Origin: CAG-557 sp045540315
GTDB lineage: Bacteria; Bacillota; Clostridia; Oscillospirales; Acutalibacteraceae
Direction of reading: 5' to 3'
DNA length: 15,498 nt
NCBI GenBank assembly: GCA_045540315.1
Contig: JAZQHA010000026.1
Span: 1 to 15,498, forward strand
A program made the position numbers and the translations under genes. Of this stretch, positions 6,549-13,272 are shown in pieces. How positions within the stretch are numbered: position 1 is the first letter of the stretch; each line of letters opens with the position of its first letter. The notes beneath the pieces are model-generated. The model was not told the origin of the DNA. It did no database searches and saw only the letters and a list, made by a program, of their open reading frames with translations.

Positions 6549-7523
6549 TTACGACGCTCTTCTTAATTTAAATTTGTGGGTATTCTTCACTTGTTTAGTT
6601 TTTAGATACTGTACCGTGATCCCCATATCTTTGAACATCTTTTGTACTTTCTTCAAATTTTTTTCATTATTGCCAATATAGTTCCCATGTGAAAGATTTT
6701 CCGAAGCTAACGCCGGCATGTTAAAAAAACCGTGTTTTTCTTTTGCATGAATCGCTATTTTTTTTGCATAATCTCCATAATGGTTGTGTAATGCAACTAT
6801 TTTTGTTCCACTAAGACAAGCGCAAAAAGTGTACCAAATATCATCAGTTGTTGAAAACTCTTTCATAAACAGTTCTGCATTAAATATTTTTTCAGTAAAA
6901 AAACTTTTTTTGCATAGCATTCCAAAACCACTAAAAATGTAGGCAAGATCTATAGGGGTGTTAATTGGGGGATACTGCAAATATTTATTGTTTAACACAG
7001 GACACATATTTCCAAATCTCTTACAACAGTTTGCTATTATACAGTCGGGAAACTGCTTGTGTTTTTCTAATAAATCCTTCACAAAGTTAGGGGAGTATTC
7101 CCAGTCATCGTCTGCAGTTATAATAATATCGTCAGGATAAGCTTTTAATGTTGGGATTAGCTTCGCATAAGAACGTATTCTCTCCTCTATCCAGTTTACA
7201 GTAATAACCCCCTCTAAGTTGTTATCCTTCAATATTTTTATTATTTTTTGTTTGTCTTTAGCGGTGTTCTCATGTTTATATAGATTTAATATAATTTTGT
7301 CTGGCTTAACTGTCTGATTGGCAAGGGTCTTTAATGCGTACGGTAAAACATCGTATTTAGGAGGGTATGACGCAAGTGACACGATTACTTTCTCTAACCT
7401 ATTAGTACCTTCACTTGGAATAACTTGCGACTCATATGCGTGTGTACGCCTGTAAGTAAAATTTGCTACGCCAGAAAAAATAACCGCCACTGCACAAATA
7501 ATTGCTATCAAACGTTTTTTCAT
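6549..7523 (-). CDS. Exported GT-A type glycosyltransferase with basic C-terminal tail
   Basis: The start at 7523 follows AAAGAGAGTT (7531-7540). Residues 1-29 are a signal peptide or signal anchor (MKKRLIAIICAVAVIFSGVA). The catalytic part begins at about 45 (EKVIVSLASYPPKYDVLPYA), contains LANQTVKPDKIIL and has the metal-binding DDD at 138-140 (DDIIITADDDW), as in nucleotide-sugar-dependent glycosyltransferases. A later CCKRFGNMCP segment is cysteine-rich. The protein ends in HKFKLRRAS, matching the tails of neighbouring enzymes. It is the third gene of the five-gene run, 23 bases after the Stealth gene. Donor and acceptor cannot be read from sequence. An export signal on such an enzyme is unusual. 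Confidence 0.85.
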   Translation of the reverse strand: MKKRLIAIICAVAVIFSGVANFTYRRTHAYESQVIPSEGTNRLEKVIVSLASYPPKYDVLPYALKTLANQTVKPDKIILNLYKHENTAKDKQKIIKILKDNNLEGVITVNWIEERIRSYAKLIPTLKAYPDDIIITADDDWEYSPNFVKDLLEKHKQFPDCIIANCCKRFGNMCPVLNNKYLQYPPINTPIDLAYIFSGFGMLCKKSFFTEKIFNAELFMKEFSTTDDIWYTFCACLSGTKIVALHNHYGDYAKKIAIHAKEKHGFFNMPALASENLSHGNYIGNNEKNLKKVQKMFKDMGITVQYLKTKQVKNTHKFKLRRAS

Positions 7524-7546
7524 AAAAATCAACTCTCTTTCATTTA

Positions 7547-8791
7547 TTAACCTACTTTTCGCAGCTTAAAGATATGTCTTGGCCTATAATTGACAACTTT
7601 TTGCGTCAACATCTCATTTTTAAGACGCTCTTTCAAGGCTGGATCTACGCCTGCCCAGTCATTGTAGTCTTTTCGCTCGTATTTGGTTGGCTCAGGGAAG
7701 AACTGTTCCATCTTTATTTTGGCCTTTAACCTCTCAATATAGCTATACTCTCGATTGCCTCCAGTGTTAATGCAAAACAAATGATAATTATTATTGATAT
7801 TTTTAGCTCCCATGTCAAAATAACGGTGGGTAATATCATGATTTATTTTTCTATTTTCCTTATTCAAAAAGTAAAAAGGATAAAGAGCAACCATCCACAT
7901 ATCATACTTACTTCTTTTCAAACCTCGCAAACAGTAATCTGCGTACTTGTACTTGGAGTTAATTATATCGTATAGTTCTTTTATTTCATTTAGATTGAAA
8001 CCCATCGCATTATGTATAGTACAGCTTACACGTTTTGGAACGTAAAGATAGTTCTTTTTTAATACTGAATAAAGGAAATCATATGCACGTGCGTTTTGAC
8101 AGCGGTATAATAAACCATTTTGTCTGTGGCCGTCACTAGCAGTGGTTCGCCTATCTAACGCATTTAAAATACTATGCATTTCATTTCTCGATGTGTATTT
8201 AATTGGATAATTATAAAAAATATATGGAACAATCTCGCCTTTTTTATTTTTACCGAAAAAGTCCGATTTGTTCATGGGTTGACCAATTAAATAATCATCA
8301 CACAAATATATAATATGGTTCGAGCATCCATAGTTTTTTAGTCGCCAAAAGTTCCATTTGTATACGATACTAGAATCACTATCCAAACCTAAAAATTTTT
8401 CATTATTTATAAAGACTATTCTATCTTTTATCTCTTCTGGTGCTTTTAAAAATCTCACCCTATCATTCGGCATAATAATAAAAATCTTTCTAACCCATGG
8501 GATATTCTTTAGCACAGAACGTAACGAGTACATCAGCTCATTATTATCATAGTCTTTTGAAATAGCCCTGTTTGCTGTGCTATTTTTAGGGACATATTTG
8601 TCAACCAAATCGTTGCCCCTTTTTAATGTCGGGTCATGAAGATCTATATATTTGTACACCACGTCGATTTCGGCTTTCTCGACATCTGGGTCAACCAGCG
8701 CGTAAGTTTGTTGCTCACCAAAGGGCAATATGTTTACAGCTAAAAATAAAATCAAAAATACATGAATTACACGTTTAATTGCTTTCGACAT
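7547..8791 (-). CDS. Exported Stealth-family sugar-phosphate transferase
   Basis: Stealth proteins transfer hexose-1-phosphate in bacterial capsules; the eukaryotic relative is GlcNAc-1-phosphotransferase. This 414-residue protein has region 1 (IDVVYKYIDLHDPTLKRG, 42-59), region 2 (DYDNNELMYSLRSVLKNIPW to IIYLCDDYLIGQPM, about 80-175, with DD at 165-166), a region-3-like stretch (PKRVSCTIHNAMGFN) and a region-4-like FFPEPTKYER near the end. It starts with a signal peptide (MSKAIKRVIHVFLILFLAVN, then EQQTYA) and ends HIFKLRKVG. AAAGGA (8801-8806) precedes the ATG at 9-10 bases. The signal-peptide end EQQTYA recurs in the GT2 protein just upstream. Stealth enzymes normally have no signal peptide, so the export signal and basic tail are the oddities. 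Confidence 0.9.
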   Translation of the reverse strand: MSKAIKRVIHVFLILFLAVNILPFGEQQTYALVDPDVEKAEIDVVYKYIDLHDPTLKRGNDLVDKYVPKNSTANRAISKDYDNNELMYSLRSVLKNIPWVRKIFIIMPNDRVRFLKAPEEIKDRIVFINNEKFLGLDSDSSIVYKWNFWRLKNYGCSNHIIYLCDDYLIGQPMNKSDFFGKNKKGEIVPYIFYNYPIKYTSRNEMHSILNALDRRTTASDGHRQNGLLYRCQNARAYDFLYSVLKKNYLYVPKRVSCTIHNAMGFNLNEIKELYDIINSKYKYADYCLRGLKRSKYDMWMVALYPFYFLNKENRKINHDITHRYFDMGAKNINNNYHLFCINTGGNREYSYIERLKAKIKMEQFFPEPTKYERKDYNDWAGVDPALKERLKNEMLTQKVVNYRPRHIFKLRKVG

Positions 8792-8815
8792 TAATAACAG
8801 TCCTTTCTATGTTCC

Positions 8816-9628
8816 TTAGGCCACCCTACGCAACCTGAAAAATGGCCTTCTGCCATACTTCTTAGAACCTATGTCGGTTAAGGAATTACCCAAGCCTCGC
8901 CTGTGATGATAAAACACGCCGGGCACAAAGGCGAACTTTTGTAATTTTTTAAAGACCTCTCTATTAAACAACACATCCTCCGCGTACGACATCCCTGGTT
9001 TAAAGCGGAAGCCATTTTGTTCAATTAAGGCTTTTCTATACAGCTTGTCCCACACGACTATTCTGTGAAGATTTTTTATTGGCTTCTCATCACTAAAATC
9101 CACGGTCCAAAAAACAGCCTCTTCGCCGTCAACTACCTTAAAGTAGTCTCTCCCCCACACTACAACATCTGCGCCGCTAGCGATAGCCTTTTTGTAGGCC
9201 TTCTCGTAGGTGTCGAGTTCGAGATAATCATCCGAATCCACGAAGGTAATAAACTCGCATTTCGACTGCAACGCCAGTTCTATGCCAACATTCCTGGCGA
9301 CGCTCACACCTTTATTTCCCTGGTTTATCACAGTTACTCGAGGATCATTTTTCTCGTACTCGCGTAAGATTTTCAGCGAGCCATCTGTAGAGCCATCGTT
9401 GATGCAAATTATTTTGAGCGCCTTAAAAGTCTGATGTACCACGCTATCCAGGCACTCTTTTAGGTAGGGCTCAACGTTGTAAACCGGGATAACCACTGCG
9501 ATTTTAGGCGTTGTTTCATTAGAAGCATAAGTCTGTTGTTCAACAAATGTAATCGTTGTGCCAAACAGGAAAACGGTCAAAAACGAGCAAATAACTCTTT
9601 TTAACATCTTGGTAAAGAAATTTTTCAT
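8816..9628 (-). CDS. Exported GT2 glycosyltransferase, short form with basic tail
   Basis: The start is the ATG at 9628, with AGGAG (9636-9640) at 7 bases; the frame remains open to 9652 without a better site. Of 270 residues, 1-35 form a signal peptide ending EQQTYA-S. The GT2 domain begins at 42 (KIAVVIPVYNVEPYLKECLD), with INDGSTDGS (about 76-84), GVSVARNVGI and the metal-binding DSDD (131-134), then GMSYAEDVLFN. After FYHHRRGLGNSLTDIG, where family members usually continue, the protein runs straight into a basic tail SKKYGRRPFFRLRRVA, so the C-terminus looks replaced. It is the first gene of the five-gene run, below a terminator. Its DNA is visibly richer in G and C than the next genes. 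Confidence 0.88.
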   Translation of the reverse strand: MKNFFTKMLKRVICSFLTVFLFGTTITFVEQQTYASNETTPKIAVVIPVYNVEPYLKECLDSVVHQTFKALKIICINDGSTDGSLKILREYEKNDPRVTVINQGNKGVSVARNVGIELALQSKCEFITFVDSDDYLELDTYEKAYKKAIASGADVVVWGRDYFKVVDGEEAVFWTVDFSDEKPIKNLHRIVVWDKLYRKALIEQNGFRFKPGMSYAEDVLFNREVFKKLQKFAFVPGVFYHHRRGLGNSLTDIGSKKYGRRPFFRLRRVA

Positions 9629-9670
9629 TTTTACACTCCTTATCACAAACACAGCGCAATTTTTCTATGT

Positions 9671-9714
9671 AAAAAGGCTTGTCCTACAATTAATCAACAT
9701 AGACAAGCCTTTTT
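9671..9714 (-). terminator. Intrinsic terminator after the surface-protein gene
   Basis: AAAAAGGCTTGTC (9671-9683) pairs perfectly with GACAAGCCTTTTT (9702-9714). It separates the surface-protein gene (stop at 9785) from the downstream GT run, and its shape would work in both directions. Confidence 0.88.
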
Positions 9715-9784
9715 ATTATATGTGTCGTAGCATGTGTAAACGGAGTGCTACGACAATTCGGGCGCTAAGAATTATTCACGTACT

Positions 9785-11251
9785 TTACGGTGTCTGACCG
9801 GGGACGTCGTCCGTATTCTTGTCGGTAATTTCCACGGCATCACAAAGGTTACCATGAAGGTCTTCTAACACTATACGGCCACCAATCTCTATCTCATCAC
9901 CATTTCCTTCACCTTTTATCGGGTCAAAATAGAATATATGATCACCATTATCATTTGTTTTCAATGCAGCAAAATCAACATTATGTGTTGTCGTTAGAGT
10001 TCCATCTTTAGCAAGTACCTTCAACTTGCCAACCCAACCTTCTGGGCCACCTTCAAGCAATATTCTAAATGGTCCGCCGTAGTAGTCGTACTCATAGGCG
10101 TCGTTATAGTCGTAGTCATATATTTCTTCTCCTAACGTTGGAGCATCATATGTCACTGAGAAGCGTGTATTAATAGAGGTATCTACATCTACTGGAGCAA
10201 CATCAGAAGAGTCCGCCGATTCTCTCTTTACATAATCGGAGAAGCTTAGATTTAGTTGTAAGTAATCACTTAGCTTATCGAGCGTACTTGCAGATGCAAG
10301 CACTGCGCTCACACTCAATCCTGTGCATAAAACAATTGCCAATGCTGCTGAACGACGCTTTTTACCCATTACTAGGCACAAAACTAGAAATAGAACAGCA
10401 GAAATAACAAGCGGCAATATAAGTTTCACAGTCTCATCCCCTGCCTTTACCGGCTCACTTGCTGGCTTCTTTGGATCTACCAAAGCATATGGACTAAAGT
10501 GGTTTGTAATAAAAGTAACATATTGAATTCCATCAATAGTTTCCAACTTTTCAATAAATTGTTCATCATCTTGCGGAGTAATAAAAATAGATTGCAATTC
10601 GTTTGCGTCCCAACCATTAGGAACTTGCAAATAGACTTTGACATAGCCACCTAATTGCTTGGTAATTCCTGCAGAATTTTTGATGCTCAGATCAAATAGA
10701 GCAGCCCTTTCAACCTCATTGCCATGTTTCGACGGATCGAGGTTTCCTATTATATTATGATATTCCTCTTCTGAAATATCATGGCAATCAGCAATAAATT
10801 CAGACCCTTTTGGAATAGAAACATATGAGCCTACCACTCCCACGTTTATCTGTTCATGCGTTTTAGTTTTAATATTATAAAAATCTAAAGTCTTAAATGA
10901 CTTAAAAGTATAGCTCATCGGAACTTCATAACTTTTTGGTTCGCCAGCTTTTAATTCTAACTCTTGGGGTATAATCGAACTATCATCTACAGCGAAGTAT
11001 TGTGATGTCAAAACTTCTGCTTCCTTAGCCTTTACTTTAATCGCGTATGGGTTCTCATTCTTGAATGTAACCGTTACCTTTGTAGCTTCTCCACCAACCG
11101 TATAACTTTCCTCATCAGGAGTAACAGTAACTTTTACACCATTAAACGTTTGTTCTGCTGCCGCCTTTGCAACAAAAACATTTGTCATTAATAAAAACAT
11201 AAATGACATAAGTAAACTCGCCGATTTTTTTAAAATATTTTTCACCTTCAT
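9785..11251 (-). CDS. Secreted/membrane surface protein with two membrane segments
   Basis: The start chosen is the ATG at 11251, with AAAGGAT (11261-11267) upstream. Of 488 residues, about 1-30 are a signal peptide (cleavage near VAKA-AA). Residues about 35-260 form an extracellular beta-rich part (FNGVKVTVTPDEESYTVGG) ending in TNHFSPYALV, a segment typical of clostridial surface proteins. Two hydrophobic segments follow at about 276-295 and 301-321, separated by GKKRR. A second, acidic extracellular part (about 322-488) includes a Tyr/Asp-rich stretch EEIYDYDYNDAYEYDYYGG. There is no LPXTG motif and no basic tail. It sits between glycan-enzyme genes and might be an acceptor or surface scaffold, but this is only suggested by position. 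I cannot assign a family. Confidence 0.8.
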   Translation of the reverse strand: MKVKNILKKSASLLMSFMFLLMTNVFVAKAAAEQTFNGVKVTVTPDEESYTVGGEATKVTVTFKNENPYAIKVKAKEAEVLTSQYFAVDDSSIIPQELELKAGEPKSYEVPMSYTFKSFKTLDFYNIKTKTHEQINVGVVGSYVSIPKGSEFIADCHDISEEEYHNIIGNLDPSKHGNEVERAALFDLSIKNSAGITKQLGGYVKVYLQVPNGWDANELQSIFITPQDDEQFIEKLETIDGIQYVTFITNHFSPYALVDPKKPASEPVKAGDETVKLILPLVISAVLFLVLCLVMGKKRRSAALAIVLCTGLSVSAVLASASTLDKLSDYLQLNLSFSDYVKRESADSSDVAPVDVDTSINTRFSVTYDAPTLGEEIYDYDYNDAYEYDYYGGPFRILLEGGPEGWVGKLKVLAKDGTLTTTHNVDFAALKTNDNGDHIFYFDPIKGEGNGDEIEIGGRIVLEDLHGNLCDAVEITDKNTDDVPGQTP

Positions 11252-11277
11252 TAACAAAACATCCTTTCATAGAAAAA

Positions 11278-11313
11278 TTAAATTAGATCAAAAACTGATC
11301 TGGGAACAACCAC
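11278..11313 (-). promoter_or_regulatory. Possible leader mini-ORF and hairpin
   Basis: AAAGGAGG (11323-11330), a near-ideal ribosome binding site, is followed 9 bases later by GTG and eleven codons (MVVPRSVFDLI) ending 26 bases before the surface-protein ATG. AGATCA/TGATCT (11285-11301) makes a small hairpin within it. This could be a translated leader or a relic of an older start. Confidence 0.35.
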
Positions 11314-11362
11314 AAAAATTTACCTCCTTTAGCAAAAATTTCAAAAATAATTTTACTATATA

Positions 11363-11391
11363 AAAATATCGCACTCTACGATTTTTTACAA
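11363..11391 (-). promoter_or_regulatory. Possible promoter of the surface-protein gene
   Basis: TTGTAA (11386-11391), a 17-base spacer and TATTTT (11363-11368) on the minus strand, upstream of the leader with the strong ribosome binding site. The matches are moderate and the region is AT-rich. Confidence 0.4.
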
Positions 11392-11460
11392 CATCGTCAC
11401 TATCACAAAATATCCGTCATAAATTTTATAACAAATCACATTAAATGTGCGCAAATCGAT

Positions 11461-11488
11461 AAAAAGCACATGCGCCATGTGCTTTTTT
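11461..11488. terminator. Strong bidirectional terminator hairpin
   Basis: AAAAAGCACATG (11461-11472) and CATGTGCTTTTTT (11476-11488) form a perfect 12-bp stem with a CGC loop and T or A runs on both sides. It lies between the GT2 gene at 11712-13019 and the surface-protein gene. It is a second barrier after the hairpin at 11561-11587. Confidence 0.8.
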
Positions 11489-11560
11489 GCAAATTCCCTT
11501 TTTTCATTAAATCTCTCAAAGGAAACTTTTAAAATTTTATTTCGTTCACATAAATAAAAT

Positions 11561-11587
11561 AGCCACCCATCGTTTTGATGAATGGCT
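11561..11587 (-). terminator. Terminator of the GT2 gene (shared family, copy 1)
   Basis: AGCCACCCATC (11561-11571) pairs with GATGAATGGCT (11577-11587) around GTTTT, using G-T pairs, and is followed on the minus strand by ATTTTATTT. The same hairpin sequence recurs at 13237-13263 and 14523-14550. It lies about 125 bases after the GT2 stop codon, farther than in the other two copies. Confidence 0.75.
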
Positions 11588-11711
11588 TATTTTTAGCTTT
11601 GACATATCACGGCTATTTTCTACACACACGTGAACGCAAGCTTCCGCGAACGTGGTGCCTATCTTTTTGGTTTCGCGTTAGCTTTTCGGGTCAAAGTTTT
11701 ATTTGACTTTG

Positions 11712-13019
11712 CTACCGGCGCTGACTTAATCTTCGAAGTTTGAACTGGCGCGTTGATGCCGGTTTTTTGTCTTGGTATTTTGCAGCATCTGGCCGCGCAG
11801 CGGCGATAATTTTCTTCAACTTGTCTTGTTCATCCCGTGTTAGCTGACTAATAATCTTTTTGTCCGTCAATAAAGTTGGATCTAATTTATTAAGTGTGTC
11901 GTAAAACATTTTGCAAATTTGTGTGTCGTTTGGCCAAAAATTCAATTGTAACGCATTGCGAAGAAAACTAATATAAGCTTTGTCGTTAAAAAAATAGCCT
12001 CTTCTTTTAAAATTCTCATATGCAACACAAAGATTTGAGCAGTGATCCCTGGCTTTTGCGCTTTTCGCTACAGTGGCACATAAAGATGAACTATGCTTTC
12101 TATAATAACTTAATAAATTGGGAATAGATTTAATTTTTTTTGCCGAGGGTGTACATATCAAATTAAAACATTGGTCTTCGGACATATTGGATATTCCATT
12201 GTAACTAAAATTGTTATTTTTTAAAAATTCTGTTTTGTAAAATCTTAACCAAACAGCTGGATATGGTACTATATTAGACCAGTTAAACTGTTGCTCTGTA
12301 AACAACCTATAAGGTAACTGAGATAAAACCCATTGTTTATCTTGATTAAAGGCATAGGCACCATGCACTAAAATATCGACATCATCTTTTTTAGCCTCGT
12401 TGTAACAAATTTCCAGCGTGCGTAAATCGATGTAGTCGTCGCTGTCAACGTATTTTATGTATTCACCGCGAGCAATGTCCATTGCAGATTGACGAGCAAG
12501 TGCTGAACCCATATTTTTTTGGTGAATAACAATAATTCGCTTATCTTTTTGTGCATATTCATTAAGGATATCGCCACTTTTGTCCGTCGATCCGTCATTA
12601 ACGCAAATAATTTCAATATCAGGCAAGGTTTGGTTAATTACACTGTCCAAGCACTCGCGCAGATATGGTTCAACATTGTACACAGGAATAATTACCGAAA
12701 CTTTTGGCCGTGCTTTTTTATAAGTGAGCCTATATTCACCTTGTGTTCCTGTGCATAACGTCATGTCGTTTGTAACTATATACTCTGTTTTGCTCTCGCC
12801 GTTTGTGCAGTTCGTTACAGTGCCAGCTTCTGCTGCTTCGAGATCACCTTGCGTCGATTCTGCTTCTGTCGCCATGGACTTAGGGTCTGCAAGCTCAACT
12901 GCAGAACTTTCTGCCGCCAAAGTGACCCTCGGACTGATCAAATTCCCAGTAAATGCCGAGCCGCCCGCCCAAAAATGTAGCGCCAAAAGTAAGCTCAAAT
13001 ACTTTTTCCATTTTTTCAT
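11712..13019 (-). CDS. Exported GT2 glycosyltransferase with long linker and basic tail
   Basis: The ATG at 13019 follows AGAGGA in a duplicated leader. Of 435 residues, 1-35 form a signal peptide (MKKWKKYLSLLLALHFWAGG, cleavage near TLAA-E). Residues about 37-102 are a polar Ser/Thr/Glu-rich linker. The GT2 domain begins at about 105: PKVSVIIPVYNVEPYLRECL, VNDGSTDKS (140-148), NMGSALARQSAM and DSDD (192-195), with MSEDQCFNL later. The C-terminus, about residues 400-435, is Lys/Arg-rich and ends RQFKLRRLSQRR, the basic tail plus three residues. It is a single-gene unit with its own consensus promoter and operator-like palindrome, shared in sequence with the pyruvyl transferase gene upstream. 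Substrates cannot be read from the sequence. Confidence 0.9.
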   Translation of the reverse strand: MKKWKKYLSLLLALHFWAGGSAFTGNLISPRVTLAAESSAVELADPKSMATEAESTQGDLEAAEAGTVTNCTNGESKTEYIVTNDMTLCTGTQGEYRLTYKKARPKVSVIIPVYNVEPYLRECLDSVINQTLPDIEIICVNDGSTDKSGDILNEYAQKDKRIIVIHQKNMGSALARQSAMDIARGEYIKYVDSDDYIDLRTLEICYNEAKKDDVDILVHGAYAFNQDKQWVLSQLPYRLFTEQQFNWSNIVPYPAVWLRFYKTEFLKNNNFSYNGISNMSEDQCFNLICTPSAKKIKSIPNLLSYYRKHSSSLCATVAKSAKARDHCSNLCVAYENFKRRGYFFNDKAYISFLRNALQLNFWPNDTQICKMFYDTLNKLDPTLLTDKKIISQLTRDEQDKLKKIIAAARPDAAKYQDKKPASTRQFKLRRLSQRR

Positions 13020-13058
13020 AGAAGGTCCTCTCTTTCCTATGTGAATTTTGTCCTTTAG

Positions 13059-13086
13059 TTAACTTAAGCTGCGCAACTTAAGTTAA
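13059..13086. promoter_or_regulatory. 28-bp operator-like palindrome, copy A
   Basis: TTAACTTAAG (13059-13068) and CTTAAGTTAA (13077-13086) are perfect inverted arms around CTGCGCAA, whose centre TGCGCA is itself palindromic. The palindrome starts directly after the -10 box and covers the expected transcription start. It could be a repressor site, or a hairpin at the 5' end of the mRNA. Confidence 0.7.
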
Positions 13087-13115
13087 ATTATACTAAAACT
13101 AGAATCAGTTGTCAA
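13087..13115 (-). promoter_or_regulatory. Consensus sigma-A promoter of the GT2 gene
   Basis: TTGACA (13110-13115), a 17-base spacer and TATAAT (13087-13092) on the minus strand: both boxes match the consensus exactly. About 68 bases separate the -10 from the GT2 start codon. Confidence 0.9.
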
Positions 13116-13236
13116 GAAAATTTGTTTTTTTCGCAGAGCCTGTTTTTCCCGCGAAGCTACGCCGCTGAAACAGGTTGCCAAGTTATCGTGATATATTTTC
13201 ACAGCAAAATTTTTTAAGGGTTTCGGGTAAAAGAAT

Positions 13237-13263
13237 AGCCACCCATCGTTTTGATGAGTGGCT
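13237..13263 (-). terminator. Terminator of the pyruvyl transferase gene (shared family, copy 2)
   Basis: AGCCACCCATC (13237-13247) pairs with GATGAGTGGCT (13253-13263) with loop GTTTT, 10 bases after the stop codon. Only a weak T run (ATTCTTTT) follows. Confidence 0.7.
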
Positions 13264-13272
13264 TTATACTTG

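Noticed and set aside
6549..7523. C-terminal LRRAS resembles a protein kinase A phosphorylation site, suggesting a host-directed effector
   Set aside because: Only two of the four tails have a serine at that position, and the shared feature is the basic F-K-L-R-R core; the resemblance is probably chance.
13139..13174. CCTGTTT/AAACAGG hairpin in junction repeat A as a regulatory RNA
   Set aside because: The left arm is mutated in copy B while the rest of the repeat is conserved, so the stem is not maintained.
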